From NCBI GenBank assembly GCA_025266875.1, contig JALLLT010000002.1:806001-870000 (forward strand): a stretch of 64,000 bases of DNA, read 5' to 3'. The stretch is from Fennellomyces sp. T-0311. Its lineage: Eukaryota > Mucoromycota > Mucoromycetes > Mucorales > Lichtheimiaceae. Made by a program: the position numbers and the translations under genes. The notes under the pieces are model-generated. The model had not been told where the DNA came from, did no database searches, and worked only from the letters and a program-made list of their open reading frames with translations. This document shows, in pieces, positions 34,039 to 47,284 of this stretch. Positions within the stretch are counted from its first letter, which is position 1; each line of letters starts with the position of its first letter.

Positions 34039-36403
34039 GTGTAAAATTGTTGTTGTTGTTGTTGCTGTTGTCATCAAAAGTTATGGAATAAATTGTAACT
34101 GAGTATCTGTATACAAAATGGTATTCAAATGGAGAGGATTATGCTGCATTTTCTGTAAAGAGGGTCTTACCCGAAGTCTGAAGATCAGCTCAACTACAGT
34201 AATGAATATATGTTTACTGACGGTGATGCTTGTATGACTTGAATATTGAGTAATTTAGGTAGCATGGATCTAATCATCGTTGGATCCGCATCATGTATAC
34301 CGATACATACTAATTAACCCGGAAAAGCTGTCATCCTCACCAGTACTTAAATAGTGATATGACATTTGACTTTATTGACAACTAGTACTCCTTCTAAGAA
34401 TACTACATGTGATGGATATGCTCTCCCAATAATGGTAGTATCATTGCGAAAGTTCGTATGTATACAGCGGTCTCTCATCCAATACATAGAAAGAAGCCTC
34501 ACCAAAGATTTACAAGCATCCAATATTATATTTGAATTACAAACACATTTCTTCTTGAATTCCACCGACTTTTCTATCTTTTCCAATGACATGCTTTCGT
34601 GAATATAAAGTTCGTTCGAAGATCCACCCATACCATAAGACATGTGGTGATTTTCCGCGATAGTGTGTCAGAGATATCAATGTTAGCTAACCCAAAATTA
34701 CAGTACGTATGTATGCATTGTATTAGGTGCATCTCTACTACATAATTGCAATTGCATCCAATCAAAATATATTCAAGTAACGAGTATGCGTATCAAAGCA
34801 CATTTCAGTCGTCGTTTTTGAGACACATTTGAAGCGTGATGTAGTTATCTCACGCGCTTAAGCACTACATGAAGATCTTTCTCGTTAACTGTTAACAGCT
34901 GGGTCACTTGCATTCGATAAAAGGAATTTAGTAACGCAATGAGTCGCAGAAACAGTAGACCAAAGCATCTATTGCTATGGAGGATGCTATTCATGTATAA
35001 CTAATATTTAAACGCGTGACAAAAATCACGTCAAACTAATGTACGCAATAACTTACAAGAGACAATCTTTTTTACTTTCATACTTTGAGCCCTTTACCTT
35101 TACTTTTCCCGGAGGTTTCCAGGACATGCATTCAGGAGCTCATGAACACCCAAGATCGATCGTAAATAGAAGACAAGCGTAATATCAAAGTGTTGTAAAC
35201 GATGCATATCAAAGATAAAGAATATGGTGTATAGCCAAAATAGATATGCAGGATATCTGGATTTGATGATGCAAGAAAAGGAACCTTACATTTTAAAGTG
35301 TAACTAATAGCGAACCGTAATACAATCATCGCAGTCGTAGCTAGGGGGCCTCTACAATTTTGACTGGTACAAAAAGATTAAAGTTGCTGTAGTACGGATC
35401 TCACTTCCCCAAAGGTATCGAGTCAACAATAGTCCAGAGAATTCATAGTGGTCTAACTAGTTTTAACAATGGATAATCATTCACTCCGCATACCACTGCC
35501 GGAAACATGAAAACTGCATATATTAGATCACAGCCTATACATGTACTTCTGCGCTTTCTACTGGTTCAGTGACAGATACATGGAGCTCAAGAAAAGAAAT
35601 CTGCAGGGCAGTTGGGTGTAACAAAACTTGCTATACCATAAAAATTAATTCGTTTTTACCGATATGATTATTGGTACGTATCAACATTGCTGCATTTTAA
35701 GGAGCAACATGTAACTAGAAGGAAGGGGGTTATGGAGTCAAGATATTCCGGTTATCGAAATAGGTATAGCGATAGGGATCAGCAATCTACATATAGCAAA
35801 AGATCATATTTTTACCGCCGCGGAAACCGATTGATGTTTCATATTGCGGCGCACATGTTTGACAGATATACATTTTAAGGCTTCAAACGTGACATTGCTG
35901 GTGGCAAAGCATATATGTGTTACTGTTATAGTATTAACTACTTTTCAAATAGTCCATGAGTAAAAGCTTCTCTATATCATAAAATCCAGACCACCGTTCC
36001 AAACAACTGCTTCCTGCATCACGCAGCAGGTGTTCTTACTAAACCATAATTAGCCATGTCTAAAAACTTGACATAACTGTCTCTATTCGACATGTGAACT
36101 TACTGTTTTCGAATGCATTTCGCACCGTAGTAATCCAAAGTAGATGATTACTTATACACTTAGTTTATTGAAAATGTAGGTTCAAATCATTATATACGTA
36201 CTCGTTTGCCTGGCGGTAAAAATGCTCAATTGGATCAAAAGACGGGGATGGATGTGAACTCTCCCGGTCCTATTTGGCGTTCATGCATTTTGCTTTCAAT
36301 TCCCCTGATTGGAACGTGCTACGGAAAGGTCTTCAAATTCTTCGTGCCCTATGACGGATACGACGCTGCTGCATATGGTGGTCAAAGCTAGTTTTCAACC
36401 ACA
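34039..36403. other. Intergenic region, no supported gene
   Basis: Only short frames. A 61-codon frame at 36206-36391 (+) has somewhat higher GC and ends YDGYDAAAYGGQS, but has no recognisable family and lies just upstream of the next TATA box. Confidence 0.35.
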
Positions 36404-36411
36404 TATATAAG
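36404..36411 (+). promoter_or_regulatory. TATA box of acidic secreted gene 2
   Basis: TATATAAG, 71 bp upstream of the ATG at 36475; the same octamer as gene 1. Confidence 0.55.
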
Positions 36412-36474
36412 TGAGGGCATCAATATGCAGTAGCAATATTTTAATACCGGTTTTACCTGCTATATTACTTCATA

Positions 36475-36801
36475 ATGCACCGTATTATCTCTCTATCCAT
36501 TGCTGCATTTATGCTCTCAGCTGTCATGGTTGTTAAGGCAAGCCCGTTGCCACCAGTGACGTACAGTGTCTGTGCAGTTGACACTACTGGAAATCCTCCA
36601 TGTGCCCAGCAAGATGTTACAGTAACTGGCAGCAAGCTCCAGACACAAAGCTCTTCAGGAAACAATGGCACCGGAGCATTTTCCAAGAGAAGAGCACATG
36701 ATGAACCCGACGAAGAAGAGCCCGATGAAGAAGAGGCTGATGAGAATGATAATGAAGAGGATGAGGACGAGGAGGATGAGGATGAAAAGGATGAACATTA
36801 G
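36475..36801 (+). CDS. Small secreted acidic protein 2 with dibasic site
   Basis: Single exon, 108 residues. The signal peptide is MHRIISLSIAAFMLSAVMVV with a probable cut after KAS. The middle (SPLPPVTYSVCAVDTTGNPP) holds two cysteines that could pair, then a Ser/Thr/Gln-rich stretch. SKRRAHDEPDEEE marks a dibasic site followed at once by an acidic tail with repeats of DEPDEEE type. It is the second of three small genes with this layout within 5 kb, all on the same strand. No known domain; role unknown. Confidence 0.7.
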   Translation: MHRIISLSIAAFMLSAVMVVKASPLPPVTYSVCAVDTTGNPPCAQQDVTVTGSKLQTQSSSGNNGTGAFSKRRAHDEPDEEEPDEEEADENDNEEDEDEEDEDEKDEH

Positions 36802-37762
36802 AAATCTATTCGTCAATTATAGCGTTTCATATGATAATGTAAATATCCTTCTCGATAAAGTACTACTATCTATTATACATAATAAAAGTATCGTCCTCGG
36901 TACATCCTTGTGTGACCGCTTGATTATTTAAAAGTAAGGATCGACCCTTGGAATTTGACTTCCAGATGATTCCCCTAAGATTTACCCCTCCATAGTAGGT
37001 TTGAAAACCAAATTTTCATCATTTACTGTCTTATCAAAGCAAGGGTGCGATGGCGCAACAGTAAAGGTACATCAGGAGATGGTTTCTCCTTGGTTCATTT
37101 CAGGATTAGTCATCTAGGAAATAGCCATGTACGTATGGTTGATCACTGCGAGCAGCTGCTGAGAGACATTGATCGGTAAATTGCTACAAAACCTGTCTTG
37201 CCATTGAAGACAAATAAAGGGAAGATTGATGAAACTTTGGTCTCAGCTAAATTCCAGTGTGCGTAGTCGGATCATGATTTGAAGTAAAAGAGAATGCGCG
37301 CATCACAGTAAATGCTTTATGCTGTAAGTATCCTATAGTTCAACCAAAAGGAGTAGGGAGATGTACTGCTACTTTTCTCAGTTTCTCTTTAAACCCCCTA
37401 TCGCGTTCCATAACAAACCTAGTGCATACAGACCATTTCTTTATCCCTTCTTACTATATACTTCTGGCAGATTTTGACAAAGTTTGGGTGATGCATTTCG
37501 GACGATCCCAGCGATGCATTACTCAATTAATTTCACATTCCGCCAATCGAACATGAGCGCTTGCAATGTGTTAGAGACCATAGCTGCAAACTTCACGCGC
37601 CGCAAAACCTGGAGTGAAACTTTCAGTATGCACGTTCTCCTTCATTTTTTGTATGTGTTCTGTCAGTTGCAGTAGGGAGATGAGGCATGCGCCTGAAGGT
37701 TTAGCGCTTTGAGTTTCTCAGAAAGGGTACCGCGAAAAAAAGGGGGAAGGCGTTCCCGTTAC
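36802..37762. other. Intergenic region between acidic genes 2 and 3
   Basis: No supported gene. Confidence 0.4.
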
Positions 37763-37768
37763 TATAAA
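37763..37768 (+). promoter_or_regulatory. TATA box of acidic secreted gene 3
   Basis: TATAAA, 56 bp upstream of the ATG at 37819. Confidence 0.5.
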
Positions 37769-37818
37769 TCCTTCACAGCAATCACTTTCGCTCAGATTTG
37801 ACATAACATCCTTTAATA

Positions 37819-38198
37819 ATGCGCTTCTCACTCACTATTCTTGCACTCGCACTTGTATCCGCTACAACCGTTCTTGCTCAACCTGATGCTCATGGTAAGA
37901 TATCACAGCTGTTTTTTTTTACGATGAGTACAGTGAATTTATTGTTCGTTATTACTCTACAGAAGGAGCACAGCAGAAGGATGGTTTGGGTACCTTGAGA
38001 TCCACGGTCAATCCTGGTGTTCAAAAGAAGGTCGATGCTGTTCTCAGTGGCAGTGGACAGCGCCTTGTTAACACTGGTGGAGTCGCAGCACACCAAAAAC
38101 GACATGAACCTGATAGATCTCACGCAGACGATGAAGATGAACCTGATGATGGCGATGAGGACGAAGGTCATGAAGAACATCACGGAAGGGATCCATAA
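37819..38198 (+). CDS. Small secreted acidic protein 3 with dibasic site
   Basis: Two exons (37819-37894, 37963-38198; GTAAGA donor, CTACAG acceptor) give 103 residues. The signal peptide is MRFSLTILALALVSATTVLA, cut before QPDAH. The mature part has a Gly/Val/Lys/Ser section (NPGVQKKVDAVLSGSGQRLV), then HQKRHEPDRSHADDEDEPDD: a dibasic site followed by an Asp/Glu/His tail. The intron lies just after the signal peptide, a common place in secreted fungal proteins. Same plan as the two preceding small genes. Function unknown. Confidence 0.7.
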
Positions 38199-40320
38199 AG
38201 TGGACAATCGATACGAATGCCGTCCTTTATAACTACTTTTACATTTAGTATTGCTTGTTTGATGTTATTCTTTTTTTTTGCAACATAAAATATCGCAAAA
38301 TTTTTTATCATTTGCACAATGAAATTCTACATTCAAATGGCTCATATCATTATACGTAATTATACGTACATTACAGAGCAGTGAGAAATTTTAGAAGCAC
38401 AAAGTTGTGTGACTAGAAGGCTGTACTGATCGGATAGAAATTCACCACACCCTTGGCATAAAGTGAAGTTCTTACATATATATATATCTTGCATTTTATT
38501 GAGTAACAGTGAATTCAGCTACAAGAAGTGTCACTATAATCTCAGCTTATATACTCGTACGTAGTTCTACGATAAAAGTGTGCGTAAGTATGTAAATGCA
38601 GGCTTATCCAGTGTAGCTAAAATTATAAGCCAGGTTGTCTAAACCGGGATAATGGTAATAACGTTAAGTGAAGAACCTGTGCCTCATTGAGAAGCTTTAT
38701 GCAACGAAATACAGAACCAAAGCCAAACAGATATGGTTGTTTCGGTTTTTTTTTTTTTGAAAAATACAACCTTCGCTATCCCCTTCTTAATGCAGATTTT
38801 CCGAACTGTTGGATCATATTTTCAAATAGAGCCGGAAAAAAAGTATCGTATTGGTTATAAAACGAATTGACCTTGCCCTATTACGTATGACCAAAAAGTG
38901 CGACGTACTGATATATATCATTATGCCGATCGTCAAAAGTGAGTGTAAATAGATAATCGTATATCATTTCATTGTAATAGACACAAATGCAACTTTTTTT
39001 AAAAGACGGATTCTCACGTGTAATGCCACTGCTACCACGGTATGGTCATCCACAGACAATTGCTCGATGCTGCATTCAACGATGGGCTACGTGTAATCTG
39101 CATGTAAGCATACTTTATAAATTATCAAGATCGTCTGATATACTGTCTATGGGCCATAATAATCTCTCTGTACATAACAGAGTATATCATTTACGTGCCG
39201 AAGGTGGTGCTAAGATCATATACTTCTGATTGTTCGCTTAGTATTAACAGGATTAGCGATCGTAACAGCTTATTTTGAATTGTCCCTGCGTCTGCCTTTT
39301 AGAGCCACACGAAAAAATCAAACTAACAAAAATGTTGATGCGTAAAAACAATTAATTTGCTTATTCTGTAACACATTTAAGGACAACAAGAAAAATGGAC
39401 ATGCATGACTGATAAACTGGGAAAGTATTGTGATATGCCGATTCTACATTTGTTGTAAGATTGTGTGTACCTGATGTGCCTTATGTATATCCGTTTTAAA
39501 CTATTAGGAGTGAGCGTGTCATGTACCTCCGTCTATAATTAACGTTAAGCTTGACTATCAGATCCATTCCATAAACGGGATATTTATGGAGGAAGAGTGC
39601 GATTAGCATCAACAGCTGATTGGAGAATAAACTACGCATGCAGCATATAAGACCGAAAAAATGAGAAAGGTCCCGTGATGCAAAGGACGGCACTTTTCGT
39701 CATTGCCAGGAACTTTAAAAAAGTCTTAGGTATACCTGAAAGGAGCGCTATCGTGGCTGCGTTTTTGGGGGTGTCACTCTGCACAGAAACTAAAAGGAAC
39801 TCGCGTGCTAGTATGTAAATTAGGAGCCAGGAATTTTTTTAGAACATGGTTAAAGAATTTTTTGTCTTGTTTTCGCGCGTCGTCATTTGCTCTCGTGGGA
39901 TAGCTGATGACAGCCCTCATGCTGTGTACGGGCGGGAAAATAGATACTACCGGTATCAAAAAACAAGTATTACCCAGTTGCTAATCCCTGATTTAATTAA
40001 GTCAATCTCAAATTTAATCATGGGTCCAAAGGGTGCTTTCTTTTTCAGGATTATGGAGCTCCTGTGAAGATTGCTCACGGAGTGAACGTCGATCGATGAT
40101 TGGATTGTTTTCCCCCAACTCCCCTGAAAGGTAGGGTTGACCAGATAGTTGCCTTGCCTGGGCCCTCTCCTCCAGAACCACGAGAAAGCCTCATGAATAA
40201 GCTACATATATTTACGTAATACATACAAAATGCATATGTGCCTATCTAGATAGACGTATATATAGGACCAACATTCGGAAATTTAGTTAGTATATCATCG
40301 CTTGTACCTGTTAGATTCAA
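38199..40320. other. Intergenic region, no supported gene
   Basis: AT-rich, with a short AT dinucleotide run near 38476-38487. Nothing recognisable. Confidence 0.4.
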
Positions 40321-40509
40321 ATGCGCGACACAATGCCCTGTGAGATGTCCCAAGTAATTACTATTAAGCCCTTGAACTTGGAAGGTGGCCAATGGTACGT
40401 ATATTAAGACAGAGCATTAGCATTTGATATTTATTCTTTACTATTTAATTATAGTGCCTGGTGCGGAAAATATGGACACAAGCGAACAACCTGTCCATTA
40501 CTGAAATAA
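40321..40509 (+). CDS. Possible 42-residue zinc-knuckle protein or transposase C-terminal relic
   Basis: Two segments, 40321-40394 and 40455-40509, join across a GTACGT...ATAG intron with a consistent phase to MRDTMPCEMSQVITIKPLNL, EGGQ and then CAWCGKYGHKRTTCPLLK, ending at TAA. The C-terminus is a CxxCGxxGHxxxxC zinc knuckle, as found at the ends of many transposases and in retroelement Gag-type proteins. The codons across the splice read cleanly. It may be a free-standing micro-gene or the surviving 3' end of a mobile element whose upstream part is gone. Confidence 0.35.
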
Positions 40510-42906
40510 GCTGCTACTCTATCGGTTATCGTGTTCTCAACAAATATCGTTCAATCTGTCTACTTTTCGGGAAGCCATACAAAAGAGCCATTTTTTACGC
40601 ATTTATTACAAATTATACATATTGCTTATGATTTTTTCGCTTTTCTTGCTTGCACATTTGTTCATGTTTTCTATGCTTTTTCTCCTCCCCATTCTGTTGA
40701 CTTTTTTCTTGCTTTTTATCATCTGTGAGCTTATTCCTTTTTGAAATACCATGCTGATTCACATGGTACAGTTAGTATGGACATCTTAAAGCCTTGTTAT
40801 ACACATCATGCATTCTCTACATCATAATAGTAATCTTACAATAAACACTCCACTTTTCCCTATTTCTTCGTAATATATTCTCGATCCGTCCTGTACAATC
40901 GTGTTACAAATATATGAGCACCATCATTGCAGCTGCTCGGGTCCAAGAAAGTAGTCCATGTGATGGATGTGGATCTATTTTGCTGAACTCTAGACAATAG
41001 TACCAGATGACTCGGTGTACTTACAAAATCCATAAAGAGCCATATTTAGGATAGATAGGTAATGTTCCTGTAGTTGGCGTTCGGGTTTCATACCTTAAAT
41101 GTCTAGGAGATAATCGTATTATTTAGTGATACCGTAAGCCTTCTCGAAATACTTATTCTTACTATAGTAGGTTGAAAGGGCAAAGTTTTCGAAGTAACGA
41201 GAATGCCCTAAAATAATTTGAGAAAGCGCCTTAATTCAATTCAGGCCTTCTAGATGTACGCATGCTCTTAACCGCATGGCAGTGCATAATCCAGTTATAG
41301 ACCAAAACTGTTCTGAACGCACTTTGGCTATTGAGCCCCATAAAGTAGCGGTAAAAACCTTAATTTAGGTAATTTATGTTTAGGGAGAAAACAGCATATC
41401 ACTGATTCCTTACTATGAGATAAAAGCGTGCTGGTCGCTGCGATTTCGACTGCATTTACATAATGCCGGATTCGACAGATCTGTCCTTTTACTTATACAT
41501 AAGCCATACAGGGTGCTTACCAACTGAATAGTTCGGTTCTTCCATAATTTACATAAGCTTATATATGTAATCAGGTTATAACACAGTAAAATATCATCAA
41601 GTTTATAGGATGACAGCTACGGAAGCGATCATATTTTGATCACCACCCTCCTTTAAGGCACCAGTGAAAAAATAAGCATCATGAAGGAGACGATGGATCA
41701 GTAGGAGTTCGATCGATGTGTTGATTTGACTTCACGAGAACCGGCATAGATCTACATGACACATGAAAGCAGGTGTGAGTGCTGGATTTGGTGAAGAAAG
41801 TTAAAACTAGTAAGATTTGACATCAATGCGGTGTAACGTAGTTTGTATACCATTTACTCCTTGCGCTTCCTATTATTCATGTTAGAAATTATATTGTGCT
41901 TTAACTTTTAAATGTTAATCGGATATATCCCTTGTTTATGCTTATGGTCAGTTGTTTATTATTATGGATCTCGAATGTAAGAACGTGTGTAACTATGGCG
42001 ATTGTATCATACGGAAAAAAAAGGCATCGTGCAAATACATGTGCATCGTGCAGTACCACTCACATGCGTAGCTTATACGTATGTTTTTTGCCCCAATCTT
42101 ATGTATTAATCAGTCGACAAAATATCTGCAAGACTTAATTATCTAGTGGCAACCGTTGCATATCTCCAGCGTGGAAACTGTATATTTGTGAATAGCGAAA
42201 GCTGGCAATCTCAGTGATACACCACGGGCGCATCAGTCCGAATGCTCCGTTCTAACATTTAACAAGCGTCACCTTGATGCTCCTATACGTATACTTAACG
42301 CGTGCGAGCTCATCTACACACCTGAGTTGCTAATAATACTGGTCGTCTCAGTATGCTATTTTCGGAAGTCCACATAGCCACAGGAGCTTTCAGAACACAC
42401 AGATATATATGGCTCCTATACTTCTCATATTGTGTTACGGTTGTATCATGCACGGAACAATCTATTCTGAAAGGTACTTAACTCTGTTCCCTCCAATAGT
42501 AAGGTTGAAATTAGCCGATCGTCTCAGCAAAACCATGGGAACTCGACCCATGATACCGCTGTGGTTGCCTGGGAATTCAGAAATTCAGGCATCATTATCA
42601 GGACGAAATATGTATCCACGCCTAATATATCAAGGTATCCATGACTATATACGAACGCAGTGTCAGTCGATCCAGCTGTGCCTAAAAATACTAGGAAAAG
42701 CGGAGCGGAGCAACGAGCAAGCACAAGCAACTCATCTGTCTTCACTCCTCGGTTAAGCACATCCACAATAAAGATTCTACCGAGGTGCTAGGTACGTGTC
42801 ATTTACCCAAGACGCTCATCTGCTCGAAAATCGCCATGCAATCCTAACAAATTTTGTGCCGTCCCTGGTACATTGGCAAACCTGCAGCGTCATATTCCAG
42901 ATGCAG
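40510..42906. other. Intergenic region upstream of coatomer alpha
   Basis: No supported gene. A 115-codon frame at 42409-42756 (+) lacks coding character or a known domain. Confidence 0.4.
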
Positions 42907-45900
42907 ATGCTTACAAAGGTAGCAATGCAACAGCCTCAATTTGATTTCGTATTAACGCTTGTAGTATTTTTGTAGTTTGAGTCCAAAAGTAACCGTGTGA
43001 AAGGCATTGCTTTTCATCCTAAGCGACCGTGGATCCTGGCGTCGTTGCATAACGGCTCGATTCAACTATGGGATTATCGCATGGGAACACTTCTGGAGCG
43101 TTTCGACGATCACGATGGTACGGCTTGGGAGAGGGGAAATGCAGCTTTATTGCTCGTGTTAATTGAGAGCGCACTATAATTAGGACCTGTGCGCGGGATT
43201 GCGTTCCATCCAACACAGCCACTGTTTGTCTCGGGTGGTGACGATTACAAAATCAAAGTTTGGAACCACAAGACGCGTCGTTGTCTGTTTACGCTGAACG
43301 GGCATCTGGACTATGTGCGCACTGTCTTTTTCCACCACGAAAACCCCTGGATCATCTCGGCCTCAGACGACCAAACCATCCGTATTTGGAACTGGCAGTC
43401 CAGAAGCTGCATCGCGATCCTGACAGGCCACAACCACTATGTCATGTGCGCTCAGTTCCATCCAAAGAACGATCTGGTGGTGTCGGCATCAATGGATCAG
43501 ACAGTGCGTGTGTGGGATATTTCGGGTAAGCGCGTGTTGCATATGCGCAATGTCATGGGTTTATTCACGGAGGTCTATTTCAGGGCTGCGGAAGAAGAAC
43601 CAGGCACCAACCGCCATGACGTTTGAGGACCCGTTTTCGCGCCAAAACCCGCAAAGTGACTTGTTTGGATCAACGGATGTGATGGTCAAGTATGTGCTTG
43701 AGGGTCATGACCATGGCGTCAACTGGGCATCGTTCCATCCAACTCTGCCGTTGATCGTCTCGGCAGGTGACGACCGCCAAGTCAAATTATGGCGCATGAA
43801 TGGTACGTTACACCTGAAGAGCAAGTGCCACGATGCTGATCATGATGGCTGTTTAGACACAAAGGCCTGGGAGGTGGATAGCTGCCGCGGTCATTTCAAC
43901 AATGTTTCCAGCGCCATCTTTCATCCTCGTCAGGAGTTGATCCTCTCCGACGGCGAGGATAAGTCCATTCGTATCTGGGACATGACAAAGCGCACCGCTG
44001 TCGCCACCTTCCGCCGAGATCACGATCGTTTCTGGGCACTTACATCGCATCCCGAACTCAACCTGTTTGCCGCAGGTCACGACAATGGTTTGATTGTGTT
44101 TAAGCTCGAACGTGAACGACCGGCCCACCAAGTCCACCAGAATCAGCTTTACTACATCAAGGATAAGATCTTGCACGTGCATGATTTTGCCAGCAGTGCT
44201 GATCAAGAGATCCTGAGTGTGCGCAAGTTGGGATCACAATATATCAGCCCTCGCACACTTTCATACAACCCTGCCGAGCGCGCAGTGCTGGTAACTTCGG
44301 TAAGTCAGCTGTTACTTCGAGACTACAGGCCCCTGACAAATGTTATTTTAGCCTCATGATGGTGGTGTCTACGAACTATATTCATTGCCAAAGAACCTTT
44401 CTGGTACTCTCAAAGAGCCTGCAGATGAGTCAAAGCGTGGGACGGGCCACTCGGCTGTTTTTATTGCACGCAACCGATTTGCTGTTTTGGATTCGGTCAA
44501 CCAGCAGGTTCAGATCCGTGATCTCTCCAACACAGTAACCAAGTCCTTCAAAGCGCCTGGTGCCGTCAATGAAATTTTCTATGCCGGCGCTAATAGTCTG
44601 TTGCTGTCCACCACTACGTCCGTGATTTTGTACGATATTCAACAAAGACGCGCAATCGCAGAGCTTCCTGTCGGATCAGTGAAATACGTTGTCTGGTCTG
44701 CAGATATGTCCCTGGTTGCCCTTCTAAACAAGCACAGTAAGTTATAAGTTTGTAAGTTTTGCGGCTTCTCACTGTTGTATGTATCCTTAGCGATTACCAT
44801 TGCCGACAAAAACTTGAAACAAGCGTGCCAAATACATGAAACCATCCGAATCAAGAGTGGAACTTGGGATGATTCGGGTGTCTTTATTTATTGCACTTTG
44901 AATCATATCAAATATGCACTTCCTCAGGGGTAGAAGAGTAGAGTATTGGCTAAGGGTTACATCTAACGCTTGGTAAATTAGGGATAGCGGTATTATTCGC
45001 ACATTGGAGCAACCGGTGTACCTCACGCGTGTGAAAGGCAGATCACTTTATGTATTGGACCGTGAGGGCACACCCCGGACTATCACCATTGACCCCACTG
45101 AATTCCGGTTCAAGTTGGCCTTGGTGAAGCGACAATACGAGGAGGTGTTGCATATCATCCGTAGCTCGAACCTGGTTGGTCAGGCCATCATTGCGTATCT
45201 GCAAAAGAAGGGCTACCCGGAGGTAACTTAGCATATTTACTGACGACAGTCATGCGGGATATTAATCATGTTCATTTTTAGATTGCCTTGCACTTCGTTC
45301 GAGACAATCAAACCCGTTTCGAACTTGCTTTGGAATGCGGTAATCTTGACATTGCCTTGGAGACAGCCAAGGCAATTGATAAGCCAGAGTGCTGGAGTAA
45401 GCTTGGCGCTGAGGCTCTAAGACAGGGCAATTATAAGGTAGCTGGACAGGATACTATATACTTTATTAGTGCTAATCGGGTATTATGGAGTAGATCATAG
45501 AAATGGCATACCAACGTACCAAGAATTACGATGGTCTTTCATTCCTTTACCTTACGACTGGCAACGAGAACAATCTACGGCAGATGCTCAAGATTGCCGA
45601 ACTGCGTGGTGATCCTATGTCTCGTTTCCAAAATGCGCTTTATCTTGGTGACTACCAAGAACGCACCCGTCTGCTCAAGGATGTCGATCAACGTATGCTC
45701 ATGATTGTACTATGCGCGAAGATATGCTAATTCTTAACGATAGTTCCTCTCGCATACCTAACTGCCAAGTCGCACGGCCTTACAGAAGAGGCAGAGAATA
45801 TTCTTGTGGCTGCAGGCAAAACTGAGAGCGACATCAAGATGCCAGCTACTCCAAATGACGTACCCACTCCTCCAAAACCAGTTGTAAATATAGAAGATCC

Positions 45901-47170
45901 AAACTGGCCATTGTTGACTGTTTCCAAGAGCTTCTTCGAGGGCGCTTTTGCGAAGGAACAGACTGGCGGAAGCAAAGTAACAGCAGCACCATCCTTCTCT
46001 TACGACGATCAACTTGGTGAAGACGATATTGGCGGTGCCTGGGGTGACGATGATAATGACGACTTTGCTATCCCTGGCGTATCCTCCGGACCAAAGGATA
46101 GCGAGAATGGCTTGCTGAACGGAGTAGATGGGTTGGATGATGAAGAAGGAGGTGGCTGGGACCTGGACGATGATATCAAAGCCGATTTGGAGGCAGAGAT
46201 TAGTCAGGCAGCTGCACAAGCAACTGCCGAGTTTGTGGCTCCAACACCGGGCGCAAATGAAAGCAACGTTTGGACACAAAACTCCCCTCTGGCTGCAGAC
46301 CATATTGCCGCCGGATCATTTGAAAGCGCAATGCAGGTGTTGAACCGCCAAGTTGGTATTGTCAACTTTGAGCCTCTCAAGCAACACTTCCTGTCTATAC
46401 ACCAAGCATCGCGTGTTTCCGTGTCACCATTGGCATCCAATCCCGCAATTTCCTTCTGTCTTCGACGAAACCCAGAGGAATCCAATGCTCGTGCAAGTTT
46501 GCCTGCCGTTATCTACAGCTTCCAAAACATTGCATCTACACAACTCCAAGGTGCATACAAGGCGTTTACGTCTGGCCGCTTGGCATCAGCCGAGACACAG
46601 TTCAAGTCAATTTTGCGTTCCATCCCCTTCACAGTTGTTTCCAGCCAAAGTGATGCAGATGAGGTCGCCCAGCTCATCGACATTTGCCGCGAATACATCA
46701 CTGGTTTGACACTGGAACAGAAGCGTCGCACACTCACTGCCTCAGATCCAAAATCTGCGCTTGAGATGGCCGCATACTTTACTCACTGCCAGCTCCAGAC
46801 ACCGCATCTCCAGCTTGCATTGCGCCAAGCCAGCAAACAGGCCTTCAAGCTCAAGAATTTTAGCACAGCTTCGCAGTTCGCTCGTCGATTGCTCGAACTT
46901 GCTCCACCAAAGTCTGTCGCGGACGAAGCACGACAAATCCAAACGGTTTGCGAGCGCAACTTGCATGATGAAGTCGATTTGTCTTATGATCAGTACAATC
47001 CTTTTGTTGTCTGCAACATTTCCTTCCAGCCTATTTACAAGGGGTCGCCCAAATCTGACTGCCCCTTCTGTCATGCCTCATACAAGCCTGAATCAGAAGG
47101 CAAGTTATGTACTGTCTGCGAGATTGCACAGATAGGCGCCAACGCGTCTGGTCTCCGTGTCATGATATAA
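42907..47170 (+). CDS. COPA: Coatomer subunit alpha (COPI)
   Basis: Eleven exons (42907-42918, 42976-43117, 43184-43525, 43584-43802, 43857-44299, 44352-44736, 44791-44929, 44982-45222, 45282-45437, 45494-45692, 45744-47170) give 1234 residues, close to animal (about 1224) and yeast (1201) proteins. The start is set at [20 protein letters not shown], conserved across eukaryotes; an ATG two codons upstream is also in frame. The N-terminal WD40 propeller carries [20 protein letters not shown] and [18 protein letters not shown]; a second propeller and alpha-solenoid follow ([16 protein letters not shown]). The C-terminal part has an acidic [11 protein letters not shown] linker, the epsilon-COP-binding domain and a CPFC...CTVC pair. 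It coats Golgi-to-ER vesicles and binds KKxx cargo tails. All exons join in frame. Confidence 0.97.
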
Positions 47171-47284
47171 TCGCTCTTCAACGCAAACACCACCTCCATT
47201 CTTGTTCTACTAGACGTCTCGTATACAATAATTTAACTTAAAAGATAAAATGTACTACGTAACATTACTCATGTATACATTTTT

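Noticed and set aside
36206..36391. 61-codon frame ending YDGYDAAAYGGQS
   Set aside because: Slightly coding-like, but no homolog recognised and no evidence of a complete gene.
42409..42756. 115-codon plus-strand frame upstream of coatomer alpha
   Set aside because: No recognisable family or splice context; overlapping frames on the other strand are just as open.
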